Below are positions 17,243 through 26,064 of a stretch of 64,000 nucleotides of DNA, one piece after another; within the stretch, counting starts at the first letter, position 1; every line of letters begins with the position of its first letter. This stretch comes from an uncultured Alistipes sp. (GTDB lineage Bacteria; Bacteroidota; Bacteroidia; Bacteroidales; Rikenellaceae). The notes below the pieces were generated by a model. That model searched no databases, was not told the DNA's origin, and saw nothing but the letters and a program-made list of their open reading frames with translations. Where the stretch lies: assembly GCA_910576555.1 (NCBI GenBank), contig CAJTIY010000001.1, positions 310,001 through 374,000 on the forward strand, in the 5' to 3' direction. The position numbers and the translations under genes are program-made.

Positions 17243-17824
17243 ATGAAAAAGCTTCTGTTCCTGATGGCCTTCGCGGCCCTGACGTGGGGGGGGGTGACGG
17301 TAACGGCGCAGACACTCGAACCCGAATTCGAAGGTGAGGTGGTCGGCGTCTTCCCCGACGGCTCTTCCCGCAAACTCGAAAAGCACAACGTGCGCATCCG
17401 CACCGGCGCCGGAGTCTACATCGCCGGCTTCGCCGCGAGCAAATCCAAAACCAAAGTCGTGATCGACGGCGACCGCGCCGCCACGCGCTTCGAAGGCGAC
17501 GCCCCTATCGAGCTGATCATCCGGGCGCAGGACAACAAAGCCGACCCGATGTCGATCGTGCGCATCTTCCGCCTGAAGGGCACCAAGAAAAACCGCTCGG
17601 CAGTAATCGCCGCCACGGGGTCCTTCTCGGTGAACAGCAACACGATGGAGTTCCTGCCCTTCACGGCCACGAAATACGGCGAGAGCAGCTACCGGCTGAC
17701 CCTCGACGAGCGGCCCACGGGCGAATACGGCATCACCGTCTCGAACCCGAACAACGTCGACGAACGTCAGGTGATCGTCTCGACCTTCGCTATCGACAAC
17801 GGAACCGATCCGAAGAAGAAGTAA
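17243..17824 (+). CDS. Secreted protein of unknown function with a G9 tract in its signal peptide
   Basis: 193 residues: signal peptide MKKLLFLMAFAALTWGGVTVTAQ, then a beta-rich basic domain (FEGEVVGVFPDGSSRKLEKHNVRIRTGAGVYIAGFAASKSKTKVVIDG) with no motif I recognise. The C-terminal part GEYGITVSNPNNVDERQVIVSTFAID looks like an immunoglobulin-like strand pattern. Nine consecutive G residues (17286-17294) encode the WGG of the signal peptide and could slip, switching the gene off. It is bracketed by its own promoter and terminator, so it is a single-gene unit. Confidence 0.8.
   Translation: MKKLLFLMAFAALTWGGVTVTAQTLEPEFEGEVVGVFPDGSSRKLEKHNVRIRTGAGVYIAGFAASKSKTKVVIDGDRAATRFEGDAPIELIIRAQDNKADPMSIVRIFRLKGTKKNRSAVIAATGSFSVNSNTMEFLPFTATKYGESSYRLTLDERPTGEYGITVSNPNNVDERQVIVSTFAIDNGTDPKKK
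17286..17294 (+). repeat. Mononucleotide G9 tract in the signal-peptide coding region
   Basis: Nine G in a row within codons 15-18 of the gene at 17243. Loss or gain of one base would frameshift the signal peptide. Confidence 0.7.
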
Positions 17825-17847
17825 ACGAAGCATACCCATCCCGGGAG

Positions 17848-17876
17848 AAGGCGTACCTTATTACGAGGTACGCCTT
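17848..17876 (+). terminator. Terminator after the secreted protein gene
   Basis: Eleven-base-pair perfect stem AAGGCGTACCT / AGGTACGCCTT with a 7-base loop, 23 bp after the stop; no long T tract. Confidence 0.6.
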
Positions 17877-18007
17877 CCGCTTTACGACAAGATGCGCGAG
17901 GCATCGGAATTCCGAAAAAAAATGCCTATTTTGCGGACGCGCTTGCGGCAACACCGCCCGCCGCGGCATCCGCGGCGTCGGTCGACGCCGCACCTTAAGA
18001 CCACGAA

Positions 18008-18922
18008 ATGGACCAACCGAAACTCGAACGGCTGCTCCGGCTGATGAAGCTGCTGACGGCCAACACCACCTACACGGTCGATCAGCTCGCCGAACGGCTC
18101 TCGATGTCGCGGCGGACCGTCTACCGCTACATCGACACGTTTCGCGAAGCGGGCTTCGTCATCAAGAAAACGGGCGACTGCATCCGCCTCGACAAGGCAT
18201 CGCCCCATTTCCGCGACATCTCGCAGCTGGTGCACTTCACCGAGGAGGAGGCGGTGATCCTCAAGAGCGCCATCGAAAGCATCGACGACACGAACCTGCT
18301 GAAGCAGAACCTCAAACGCAAGCTCTACTCCGTCTACGACAACAAGACGCTGGCCGACACGGTGGTGCGGGGCAAGAACGCCCCTAACATCCGGCGGCTG
18401 ATCGAGGCGATCGAGGAGCGGCGGCAGACGGTGCTGCACGGCTACCGCTCGGCCCACGGCGCGCAGGTGCGCGACCGCCGAGTGGAGCCCTTCGCCTTCA
18501 CGACCAACTACGTCAACGTCTGGTGCTACGATCCCGAGGACGGCCGCTCGAAGCTGTTCAAGACGGCGCGCATCGGCTCCGTATCGCTCGGCGGGGCGTG
18601 GGAGCATGCCGCGGAGCACCGCGAAGGATTCATCGATGCCTTCCGCATGCACGGCGACGCACCGCAGCGCATCCGGCTGGAATTGGGGCTGCTGGCCTGC
18701 AATTTGCTCTGCGAAGAGTATCCGCTCGCCGAACGCGACCTCACGCCTTCGGGCCACGGGCGCTGGATGCTCGACACGCAGGTAGCGGGGTATGTCGGCG
18801 TGGGACGCTTCGTCGCGGGGCTGCTCGACGACATCCGGATCGTCGATGCCCCGGGGCTGCAAAGCTACCTCGACGCCTACTTCGCCCGCTACGCACACAC
18901 GGCAACAACACCGACAAACTAA
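18008..18922 (+). CDS. HTH/WYL-domain transcriptional regulator
   Basis: 304 residues. N-terminal winged helix (LERLLRLMKLLTANTTYTVDQLAERLSMSRRTVYRYIDTFREAGF) followed by a WYL-like domain (RRQTVLHGYRSAHGAQVRDRRVEPFAF...NVWCYDPEDGRSKLFKTARIGSV) and a C-terminal WCX-like extension. WYL domains bind nucleic-acid-derived or small ligands and often control DNA-damage or defence genes; the target here is unknown. It overlaps the region just before the cupin gene, so the two are probably cotranscribed. A weak TATTTTG box near 17922 could be its promoter. Confidence 0.88.
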   Translation: MDQPKLERLLRLMKLLTANTTYTVDQLAERLSMSRRTVYRYIDTFREAGFVIKKTGDCIRLDKASPHFRDISQLVHFTEEEAVILKSAIESIDDTNLLKQNLKRKLYSVYDNKTLADTVVRGKNAPNIRRLIEAIEERRQTVLHGYRSAHGAQVRDRRVEPFAFTTNYVNVWCYDPEDGRSKLFKTARIGSVSLGGAWEHAAEHREGFIDAFRMHGDAPQRIRLELGLLACNLLCEEYPLAERDLTPSGHGRWMLDTQVAGYVGVGRFVAGLLDDIRIVDAPGLQSYLDAYFARYAHTATTPTN

Positions 18923-18951
18923 TGCTACAATACCATAAAATCACGAAAACC

Positions 18952-19488
18952 ATGACACATCGCCGGAACAGGCTGTCGGGCGCCCTGTTGCTCGCAGCCG
19001 CGACCGTCGCCTACGGCCGCACCCATGCCGCTCCGCCCCCGGAGACCGCCCCCGACCGCGAACCGACCACCGAATGGCGCGACAGAGGACCCGAACCCAC
19101 CGTGCTCGACATCGAAACCCGCACCTGCGACAACGAAGACTTCCGCAGGGCGCTCTGGACGGGCGGCAACCTGCAGCTGACGGTGATGTCGATCCCCATC
19201 GGCGGCGAGGTCGGACTGGAGCGGCACGCCGATATCGACCAGTTTCTCCGCATCGAGGAGGGCGAGGCCGAAGTCCGAATGGGCGACAGCGCCGACCGGC
19301 TCGACTTCGTATGCCCGGCATCGGCCGACCACGCGATCTTCGTACCGGCCGGCAAATGGCACAACATCGTGAACAAGGGCGACCGACCGCTGAAACTCTA
19401 CTCGATCTACGCACCGGCCGAACATCCGCGCGGCACCGTGCACCGCACCTACGAGGAGGCGATGGCCGCCGAACACGACCACCACTGA
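18952..19488 (+). CDS. Exported cupin-domain protein
   Basis: 178 residues: signal peptide MTHRRNRLSGALLLAAATVA, then a single cupin with motif 1 GGEVGLERHADIDQFLRIEEGEAEVRMG and motif 2 HAIFVPAGKWHNIVN, carrying the metal-binding His/Glu set (H, H replaced by D in part; H in motif 2). Function unknown; a metal-binding or sugar-binding enzyme is possible. The start at 18952 was chosen because the 30 bp upstream to an alternative ATG at 18922 (overlapping the WYL stop as TAATG) are AT-rich and non-coding in style. Histidine-rich C-terminus EHDHH. Confidence 0.8.
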   Translation: MTHRRNRLSGALLLAAATVAYGRTHAAPPPETAPDREPTTEWRDRGPEPTVLDIETRTCDNEDFRRALWTGGNLQLTVMSIPIGGEVGLERHADIDQFLRIEEGEAEVRMGDSADRLDFVCPASADHAIFVPAGKWHNIVNKGDRPLKLYSIYAPAEHPRGTVHRTYEEAMAAEHDHH

Positions 19489-19558
19489 CCGGATTCGTCG
19501 GCCGCACGTCATTTCCGCCCGATCGGCACCGACTCCCCACCGGTGCACACGGATCGGC

Positions 19559-19587
19559 AAAAAAACGCATCGCGCGATGCGTTTTTT
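19559..19587. terminator. Bidirectional intrinsic terminator
   Basis: A fully palindromic stem: an A tract, ACGCATCGC and its complement, then TTTTTT (centre near 19573/19574). A classic terminator readable in both directions, 70 bp after the cupin gene. Confidence 0.85.
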
Positions 19588-19654
19588 CGTTTCGTGTCAC
19601 GACCTGTCACTCCGACTCCGTTCCTTTGCATCGTGAAACCAAAACGATCCAACG

Positions 19655-19867
19655 ATGGGAACAGCTTACAGAATCCATTGCGCACACTGCGGCACGCAAT
19701 TCGAACAGACCTCGCCCGGCAGCTTCGGCCTGCCGGCACCGAGCGCCGGGTGCGGCGATTACGTCGAGACCCAGACGGCGATCCGCTGTCCGGTCTGCTT
19801 CAAACGGCTCAACGCCTCGCAGGAGGAGTTCCGCCGACAGGTCGAAGTGACCTACCTCTGGGACTGA
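19655..19867 (+). CDS. Small zinc-ribbon-like protein
   Basis: 70 residues with four cysteines in a ribbon layout: CAHCGTQFEQ near the N-terminus and CPVCFKRLNASQEEF in the middle (plus a lone C in AGCGDYVE). The C-terminus is RRQVEVTYLWD. Probably a small cytoplasmic zinc-binding protein of unknown role. A TTCCTTTG box with one mismatch precedes it (19621-19628). Confidence 0.75.
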   Translation: MGTAYRIHCAHCGTQFEQTSPGSFGLPAPSAGCGDYVETQTAIRCPVCFKRLNASQEEFRRQVEVTYLWD

Positions 19868-19991
19868 TGCGAAGCAATCGACGCAGCCGGACCCGCCGCC
19901 ACACCCCGCACCGCGACGATCACGACCGGTCCCGACAATGCACAAATTCGCGAAAAATCGCCCCCGAAGCGGATTTTCCGCAAAATTTTGC

Positions 19992-19999
19992 TAACTTTG
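19992..19999 (+). promoter_or_regulatory. -7 box of bcp
   Basis: TAACTTTG, 25 bp upstream of the bcp start; no good TTG at standard spacing. Confidence 0.5.
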
Positions 20000-20024
20000 A
20001 AAGGTAAATTCTTATTCGAGAACG

Positions 20025-20489
20025 ATGGCGAAACCGCAGGTGGGGGAGATGGCCCCCGATTTCCGATCGACGACGCAGGAGGGAACTCCTCTGACGCTGG
20101 CCGACCTCAAGGGGCAGCGCACGATCCTCTATTTCTATCCGAAGGACAACACGTCGGGCTGCACGCTCGAGGCCCAAAGCCTGCGCGACGGCCGAGAAGC
20201 GCTCGCGGCACGGGGATTCCGGATCGTGGGCGTGAGCCCCGACAGCGAACGGTCGCACCGAAACTTCTGCGCCAAGCACGACCTGAACTTCACGCTGCTG
20301 GCCGACACCGACCACTCGGTGTGCGAGGCCTTCGGCGTGTGGGCCGAGAAGTCGATGTACGGCCGCAAATACATGGGCGTCGTGCGCACGACCTTCATCC
20401 TCGATGCCGAGGGACGCATCGAGAAGATCTTCGACAAGGTGAAGACCGCCACGCACTACGAGCAGATACTGGCGGCCTACGAAGCGTGA
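20025..20489 (+). CDS. bcp: Peroxiredoxin, Bcp/PrxQ type
   Basis: 154 residues, thioredoxin fold: GEMAPDFRSTTQEG, then ILYFYPKDNTSGCTLEAQSLRD with peroxidatic C46. The resolving cysteine usual five residues later (CxxxxC) is replaced by Q51, so this is a 1-Cys or alternative-Cys variant (other cysteines at 82 and 99). It reduces hydrogen peroxide and alkyl peroxides in the cytoplasm. A short secreted protein gene follows after 4 bp. Confidence 0.93.
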   Translation: MAKPQVGEMAPDFRSTTQEGTPLTLADLKGQRTILYFYPKDNTSGCTLEAQSLRDGREALAARGFRIVGVSPDSERSHRNFCAKHDLNFTLLADTDHSVCEAFGVWAEKSMYGRKYMGVVRTTFILDAEGRIEKIFDKVKTATHYEQILAAYEA

Positions 20490-20493
20490 TCCG

Positions 20494-21015
20494 ATGAAAC
20501 GAGCGGGAGGCATACCGACCCTGATCGTCGCGCTCGTCGCGCTGACGGGATCCGCCGCGGCACAGCAACCCGGCAGAGAGTCCGCCGTCGCACGGGAGCC
20601 CCGCGAACGTCCGGCAGACGCGATCTCCGCGGCACCGATCGTGGACGATCCGGCATACGCACTTCCGCCCCTGCGGGCAGATGCGCGGACGCTGTACCGC
20701 GACCTGCCTCTCCTGCGCGAGGATATGGATCCGATCCTCCGCGAACGCCGCCGCATACGTCGCGCCCTGCAGCAGCGGGCCGACGAGCAGACCCCGGTGA
20801 TCGCACGGCCGCGCACATCGGCTCCCGACGCGAACCGCACGGCAGGGTTGTGGCGGATCTCCATCGGCAACACGAGCATGGAGAACTGGAGTCCCTATCC
20901 CGACCGTGCGCTCGATGCGCGGGTGCTTCGGTTCCCCCATCCGCGCGAACTGCGTCACGATAAACGACCGCTGCATGTGCAGCGCATGGAACAGCTGAAC
21001 AAAACGAACAAATAA
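20494..21015 (+). CDS. Small exported protein of unknown function, between bcp and recA
   Basis: 173 residues: signal peptide MKRAGGIPTLIVALVALTGSAAAQ, then an arginine- and proline-rich chain (RTLYRDLPLLREDMDPILRERRRIRRALQQRADEQ) and GLWRISIGNTSMENWSPYPDRALDARVLRFPHPREL. No family recognised. It starts 4 bp after bcp and ends 20 bp before recA, so it sits inside a bcp-recA transcription unit. Confidence 0.7.
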   Translation: MKRAGGIPTLIVALVALTGSAAAQQPGRESAVAREPRERPADAISAAPIVDDPAYALPPLRADARTLYRDLPLLREDMDPILRERRRIRRALQQRADEQTPVIARPRTSAPDANRTAGLWRISIGNTSMENWSPYPDRALDARVLRFPHPRELRHDKRPLHVQRMEQLNKTNK

Positions 21016-21035
21016 CGACAAAAACGCTATAGACA

Positions 21036-22049
21036 ATGGCAGAGAAAGTACAGGCGAATACGGACAAACTCAAGGTCCTGAACGCCGTGATGGAGAAGAT
21101 AGAGAAGGACTTCGGCAAGGGTTCGATCATGCGGATGAACAGCGCCGAGGTGAACGACGTGCCGGTCATCCCCACGGGATCGATCACGCTCGACATCGCG
21201 CTCGGCGTGGGAGGCTATCCCAAAGGGCGCGTGATCGAGATCTACGGCCCCGAATCGTCGGGTAAGACGACGCTGGCGATCCACGCCATCGCCGAGGCGC
21301 AGAAGGCGGGCGGCATCGCGGCGTTCATCGACGCCGAGCATGCGTTCGACAGCTTCTACGCCCAGAAGCTGGGCGTGGATGTCGACAACCTCCTCATTTC
21401 GCAGCCCGACAACGGCGAGCAGGCGCTCGAAATCGCCGACTCGCTGATCCGTTCGAGCGCCATCGACATCATCGTGATCGACTCGGTGGCCGCTCTGACC
21501 CCCAAAGCCGAAATCGAAGGCGAAATGGGCGACGCGAAGATGGGTCTGCAGGCCCGTCTCATGTCGCAGGCGCTGCGCAAGCTCACGTCGAGCATCGCGA
21601 AGACGAAAACCGTCTGCATCTTCATCAACCAGCTCCGCGACAAGATCGGCGTGGTCTACGGCAATCCCGAGACGACGACGGGCGGCAACGCCCTGAAGTT
21701 CTACGCCAGCGTGCGTATCGACATCCGCCGCGTATCGATCATCAAGGACGGCGACGAGCAGCTCGGCACCCGCACGAAGGTCAAGGTCGTGAAGAACAAG
21801 GTGGCGCCCCCGTTCCGCCGTGCGGAGTTCGACATCATGTTCGGCGAGGGCATCTCGAAGATCGGCGAGATCATCGACCTCGGCGTCGACTACGGCATCA
21901 TCAAGAAGTCGGGATCGTGGTTCTCCTACGGCGACCGGAAGATCGGTCAGGGCCGCGACTCGGTGAAAGATGCACTGAAGAACGATCCGGCCTTCGCCGA
22001 GGAGATCGAAGCGAAGGTACGCGCCGCGATGAAGGGCGCAACGGAGTAG
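21036..22049 (+). CDS. recA: Recombinase RecA
   Basis: 337 residues. Walker A EIYGPESSGKTT (about 66-74), the characteristic IDAEHAFD, Walker B IIVIDSVAALTP, DNA-binding loop NPETTTGGNALKFYASVRIDIRR, and C-terminal domain. It catalyses homologous strand exchange and induces the SOS response. No intein or truncation. Its own promoter is not obvious in the 20-bp gap upstream; transcription from the bcp promoter is likely. Confidence 0.98.
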   Translation: MAEKVQANTDKLKVLNAVMEKIEKDFGKGSIMRMNSAEVNDVPVIPTGSITLDIALGVGGYPKGRVIEIYGPESSGKTTLAIHAIAEAQKAGGIAAFIDAEHAFDSFYAQKLGVDVDNLLISQPDNGEQALEIADSLIRSSAIDIIVIDSVAALTPKAEIEGEMGDAKMGLQARLMSQALRKLTSSIAKTKTVCIFINQLRDKIGVVYGNPETTTGGNALKFYASVRIDIRRVSIIKDGDEQLGTRTKVKVVKNKVAPPFRRAEFDIMFGEGISKIGEIIDLGVDYGIIKKSGSWFSYGDRKIGQGRDSVKDALKNDPAFAEEIEAKVRAAMKGATE

Positions 22050-22450
22050 CGGCCCGCACTGGTGCGCTGCGGACGACGGGAAACCGCGGTTCCGACGCGC
22101 ATCAGGCAACCCCGAAGCCCGACGGGCAGCCGTCGGGTGGTAACGGGTCTCGACGGGGGAGGGGCGGTTGCAACGTCCGTCAGGAACACCGACGAAGGCC
22201 TCCGCTTCGCAGGGCGGCCGCAGCCTCGAAAGGAGGGCCGACGATCGGTTCCGACCGACAATGAAGCGTACTTCATGGCAGGTGCGCTTCATCGTCCGTT
22301 TCGAGCCCCCAAGCGCGGCAAACCGCCCGTCGGCTCCGCGAATACGGACGATAACCGCGCCGCGCACGGAGCACGACGCGCGGAAATATCCGCAAGAAGG
22401 GCGGCGAGGACTCCGCCCACCGAAATTCAGGAACGCCAACAAGTACGCCT
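22050..22450. other. 401-bp GC-rich non-coding gap between recA and the rel gene
   Basis: No gene, tRNA or -7 box recognised. It holds the 22118-22137 hairpin and a nested pair of inverted repeats at 22261-22292 (ATGAAG/CTTCAT and ATGAAGCG/CGCTTCAT). An arginine-rich reading frame across it looks like a GC artefact. Confidence 0.5.
22118..22137 (+). terminator. Possible recA terminator hairpin
   Basis: Perfect 8-bp stem CCCGACGG / CCGTCGGG with a GCAG tetraloop, 68 bp after recA. No T tract follows. Confidence 0.4.
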
Positions 22451-24664
22451 ATGAACTATACGGCCGACGACGAGAAGATCATCGAAGAGCAATGGGACGA
22501 CCTGCTCCTCTCATGCACGAAGATCTGCAAGAACGACGAGGACTGGAACTTCATCAAACGGGCCTTTTTCCTTGCGAAAGAGGCCCATCAGGGGGTTAGG
22601 CGCCGCTCGGGCGAACCCTACCTCCTGCATCCCATCGCTGTGGCCAAGATCGTCGTCGAGGAGATCGGCCTCGGCGTGAAATCGGTCGTCGCGGCGCTGC
22701 TGCACGACGTGGTGGAGGACACGGAGTACACGGTGGAGGACATGGAGCGCATCTTCGGGCCGAAGATCGCATCGATGGTCGACGGACTGACCAAGATGTC
22801 GGGCGTCTTCAACGCCGACACCTCCGAGCAGGCCGAATACTTCCGCAAGGTGCTCCTGACCCTGTCGGACGACGTGCGGGTCATCCTGATCAAGATCGCC
22901 GACCGCCTCCACAACATGCGCACGCTCGGTTCGATGCCGATGAACAAGCAGATCAAGATCACAGGCGAGACGATCTACCTTTTCGCGCCGCTGGCCTATC
23001 GGCTTGGCCTCTACTCGATCAAGAGCGAACTGGAGGACCTCTGCATGAAGTACCGCTTCCCGCAGCAATACGCCGAAATCACGCAGAAACTGCAGGAGAG
23101 CGAGGCCACGCGCAAGGAGTTCATCGACAAATTCAACGCCCCGATCATTGCGGCGCTCAACCGCGACAACTTCAACTACGAGATTTCGGGCCGCGTGAAG
23201 AGCATCTACTCCATATGGAACAAGATGCAGCGCAAGCAGATCCCCTTCGAAGAGGTCTACGACCTGTTCGCCATCCGCATCGTCTTCAAACCGCTGCCAT
23301 TCCCGTCGGAGAAGACCCAGTGCTGGCAGATCTACTCGACGATCACCGACCTCTACACCCCCAAGCCCGACCGGCTGCGCGACTGGATTTCGATGCCCAA
23401 AGCCAACGGTTACGAAGCGTTGCATTCGACCGTGATGGGTCCCGACGGCGTCTGGGTCGAGGTGCAGATCCGCACGCAGCGCATGGAGGACATCGCCGAA
23501 CGGGGTTTTGCCGCCCACTGGAAATACAAACACGCCACGCTCTCGCAGGACGAGGACGAATTCGACAAGTGGCTCAAGCAGATCCGCGCGGCGCTCAACA
23601 GCCCGACGGAGAATGCGGTCGACTTCTTGGACAACTTCAAGTTGTCGCTCTATACGTCTGAGATCGTAGTCTTTACCCCGAAGGGCGAATCCCGCAAGAT
23701 GCCCTACGGCGCCACGGCCCTCGACTTCGCCTACGACATCCACTCGAAGATCGGCAACAACGCTATCAGCGCCAAGATCAACCACAAGCTGGAGTCGATC
23801 ACCACGCAGATCAACAGCGGCGACCAGATCGAAATCATCACGGCCGACAACGCACGCCCCAAGCCGGAGTGGCTCGACGTGGTGACGACGACCAAAGCCA
23901 AGCAGGCGATCAAAAGTTTCCTCAAGCGCGAGCGACAGAACAACATCGAGCGCGGCATGCAGCTGCTCGACGAAAAGATGAAGTCGCTCAATATCAATAT
24001 GAGCGGACGCGTACTGCGAAAGATCGTACCCATTTACGGCAGCAGCAACAAGGAGGAACTCTACAGCAAGATCGGCGCGGGCATCATCTCGCTCGATGAA
24101 CTGGATAAAGCGCTCAAAACCAATTCGAAAAGCAAAATTCTCAAGTTCTGGACGCTGTTCATCCCCAAGAAGGAGGAGGACGACGGCAACGAAACGGCAT
24201 CCGACCTTCCGACGTCCGGAACCGACGCCGAAGCAGAGCCCCAATTCGAGATCGCGGAGTGCTGCAAACCGATTCCGGGCGACAAGGTGGTGGGGTATCG
24301 CGACCCGGCAACGGGCAATATCGTCGTGCATAAGGCGACCTGCGACGAGCTGAATCGGCTCGCGGCACAGTTCGGCAAGAATATCGTGAAGGAGGAGATC
24401 AAATGGTCGCAGCACAAGGCGATGTCCTACCTCGCAACGATCGCTCTGCGCGGCCTCGACCGCATGGGCATCCTGCTCGATCTGGCGAAGGTCGTCAGCG
24501 GCGACTTCAGCATCAACATCCGCGAAATCAACATCCAAAGCCACGACGGCATCTTCGAAGGAGCAATCAGCCTCTACGTACGCGATGCGGACAGCCTGCA
24601 CGCAGTGATGGACAAGCTACGCAAGATCAAAGGGATAGAGACCGTCAAACGAACATTGAACTGA
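22451..24664 (+). CDS. Bifunctional RelA/SpoT (p)ppGpp synthetase/hydrolase
   Basis: 737 residues with the full long-Rel layout: HD hydrolase domain (H85-D86 in LLHDVVEDTEY, DRLHNMRTL), synthetase domain (VYDLFAIRIVF, RLRDWISMPKANGYEALHSTVMG), TGS domain (VVFTPKGESRKMPYGATALDFAYDIH), a zinc-finger-like region with CCKPIPGD, and C-terminal ACT domain (VVSGDFSINIREINIQS). Both catalytic centres look intact, so it likely makes and degrades (p)ppGpp in the stringent response. Starts 401 bp after recA. Confidence 0.95.
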   Translation: MNYTADDEKIIEEQWDDLLLSCTKICKNDEDWNFIKRAFFLAKEAHQGVRRRSGEPYLLHPIAVAKIVVEEIGLGVKSVVAALLHDVVEDTEYTVEDMERIFGPKIASMVDGLTKMSGVFNADTSEQAEYFRKVLLTLSDDVRVILIKIADRLHNMRTLGSMPMNKQIKITGETIYLFAPLAYRLGLYSIKSELEDLCMKYRFPQQYAEITQKLQESEATRKEFIDKFNAPIIAALNRDNFNYEISGRVKSIYSIWNKMQRKQIPFEEVYDLFAIRIVFKPLPFPSEKTQCWQIYSTITDLYTPKPDRLRDWISMPKANGYEALHSTVMGPDGVWVEVQIRTQRMEDIAERGFAAHWKYKHATLSQDEDEFDKWLKQIRAALNSPTENAVDFLDNFKLSLYTSEIVVFTPKGESRKMPYGATALDFAYDIHSKIGNNAISAKINHKLESITTQINSGDQIEIITADNARPKPEWLDVVTTTKAKQAIKSFLKRERQNNIERGMQLLDEKMKSLNINMSGRVLRKIVPIYGSSNKEELYSKIGAGIISLDELDKALKTNSKSKILKFWTLFIPKKEEDDGNETASDLPTSGTDAEAEPQFEIAECCKPIPGDKVVGYRDPATGNIVVHKATCDELNRLAAQFGKNIVKEEIKWSQHKAMSYLATIALRGLDRMGILLDLAKVVSGDFSINIREINIQSHDGIFEGAISLYVRDADSLHAVMDKLRKIKGIETVKRTLN

Positions 24665-24671
24665 CACGGAT

Positions 24672-25187
24672 ATGGAACGTTTCGAAGACATCGGATCGAT
24701 CATCGGAGTGATCGCCATCGCCGGAATCGCCATTTACGGCAAAATCGCTGAATACCGGCAAAAAAACGGCAAGCGACGCCACGCGACCGCCACCGAGGAG
24801 GCATGGCCCGCACAGCCGGGACACAAGCCCGCATCGACTCCGCATGCGGAACACGACCGTCGCACCCGCAACGCCGCACCCGACGGGGCGCATGGCCGCA
24901 AAGCGACGCACACCGCATCTTCCACGGAAAACCGGGCTGATACACCGCACGCACACCGCTTCGGCGAAGCATACGCAGCTGCCAAGAGACCTCAAAGCGG
25001 TTTTGCGGTCACCGGTAATGCGCAGCAACTCAAGAAGGGCGCAGCCCTGAACACGCCGAAAACGAGCGGTGCGGCCGCAGAAACAGCCGCAGAAACGGCC
25101 GCCGCAACGCTTGGCGAAGAGTTCGACCTGCGGCGCGCCATCCTCTATTCGGAGATCCTGAAACCCCGCTACGACGCCTACGAATAG
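24672..25187 (+). CDS. Membrane-anchored protein with a conserved C-terminal tail, unknown function
   Basis: 171 residues. A membrane segment (IGSIIGVIAIAGIAIYGKIA, about 7-26) is followed by about 115 residues of low-complexity Ala/His/Arg/Thr, then a compact helix EEFDLRRAILYSEILKPRYDAYE. The tail resembles the conserved ends of Bacteroidota hypothetical proteins of this layout. It starts 7 bp after the rel stop codon and is presumably cotranscribed. Confidence 0.7.
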   Translation: MERFEDIGSIIGVIAIAGIAIYGKIAEYRQKNGKRRHATATEEAWPAQPGHKPASTPHAEHDRRTRNAAPDGAHGRKATHTASSTENRADTPHAHRFGEAYAAAKRPQSGFAVTGNAQQLKKGAALNTPKTSGAAAETAAETAAATLGEEFDLRRAILYSEILKPRYDAYE

Positions 25188-25211
25188 CAGCGCAGGTCAG
25201 CCGCATCGCCC

Positions 25212-25233
25212 GCCTGCCAGACATCGGGCAGGC
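25212..25233 (+). terminator. Hairpin after the membrane-anchored protein gene
   Basis: GCCTGCC / GGCAGGC, 7-bp stem with an 8-base loop, 24 bp after the stop; no T tract. Confidence 0.35.
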
Positions 25234-25399
25234 ACATTCCGAGCAGTCACCATTCGCCATTACGAATGAAATGAGGGGAGAGGCGACCGGTACGCGCAGA
25301 ACGAAAGGCATAGCTTGCCGAAATATCGATCGCGAACACCGGACATGAACACTTCGCCCCGAGAGACCTCACAAGACATCCAATCAAATCCAATCGCAT

Positions 25400-25792
25400 A
25401 TGGCATCTATTTTCTCACGCATCATCGCAGGGGAGATCCCCTCGTACAAAATCGCCGAAGACGACCGTTACTACGCGTTTCTCGACATCAATCCGCTGAC
25501 CGAAGGACACACGCTCGTGGTCCCGAAAAAGGAGGTAGACTACATCTTCGACCTCGACGACGAAACGTTGTCGGGACTGATCCTCTTCGCCAAAAAGATC
25601 GCTGCACGAATCGGCCGTAAAATAGCCTGCAAAAGGGTAGCGGTAGTTGTTCTGGGCCTCGAAGTTCCCCACACGCACATCCATCTGATCCCGATCAAAG
25701 ACGAAAAAGACGTGGATTTTCAACGCGAAAAGCTGAAATTGACTCCGGAAGAGTTTGCGAAAATAGCCGAAACGATCGCTATGGAGCAATAA
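25400..25792 (+). CDS. HIT-family nucleotide hydrolase
   Basis: 130 residues, typical of HIT proteins. N-terminal SIFSRIIAGEIPSYKIAEDD, middle PLTEGHTLVVPKKEV, and the catalytic histidine triad H91-T-H93-I-H95 in LEVPHTHIHLIPI. Members hydrolyse nucleotide phosphoramidates and related compounds. Stands alone, ended by a strong terminator at 25818-25860. Confidence 0.94.
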   Translation: MASIFSRIIAGEIPSYKIAEDDRYYAFLDINPLTEGHTLVVPKKEVDYIFDLDDETLSGLILFAKKIAARIGRKIACKRVAVVVLGLEVPHTHIHLIPIKDEKDVDFQREKLKLTPEEFAKIAETIAMEQ

Positions 25793-25817
25793 CCACAGGG
25801 AGACATATAAATCTATC

Positions 25818-25860
25818 AATCAGGCGAATGGGAACTTATCAACACCATTCGTCTGATTTT
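25818..25860 (+). terminator. Terminator of the HIT gene
   Basis: Fourteen-base-pair stem with one G:T pair: arms 25818-25831 and 25845-25858, 13-base loop, then TTATTTAA. It lies 26 bp after the stop codon. Confidence 0.75.
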
Positions 25861-25964
25861 ATTTAACATAATATTGTGCGCGGTAATAAATTCTTCGAAA
25901 ACAATCGATTCATAGCTCGAAATGCTTCGAAAACACAAAAATTTCGGGCGATAGGGCAGGTTAG

Positions 25965-26064
25965 TTACAAATGTAAATCACAGCATCCGGCCATTGTATT
26001 ACATATGTAAATATAACAATATTGAAACGACAGCTTATTCGCTGTTTATAAAATACATTTGTAA
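25965..26064. repeat. Cluster of three TTACAnnTGTAA palindromes
   Basis: Sites TTACAAATGTAA (25965-25976), TTACATATGTAA (25999-26010) and ATACATTTGTAA (26053-26064, one mismatch), all continuing with AT on the right. They look like operator sites for a dimeric regulator. Confidence 0.7.

Noticed and set aside
22062..22454. A 130-residue Arg-rich frame between recA and the rel gene
   Set aside because: Composition is typical of a GC-rich non-coding frame, with no recognisable motif, and its end overlaps the rel start.
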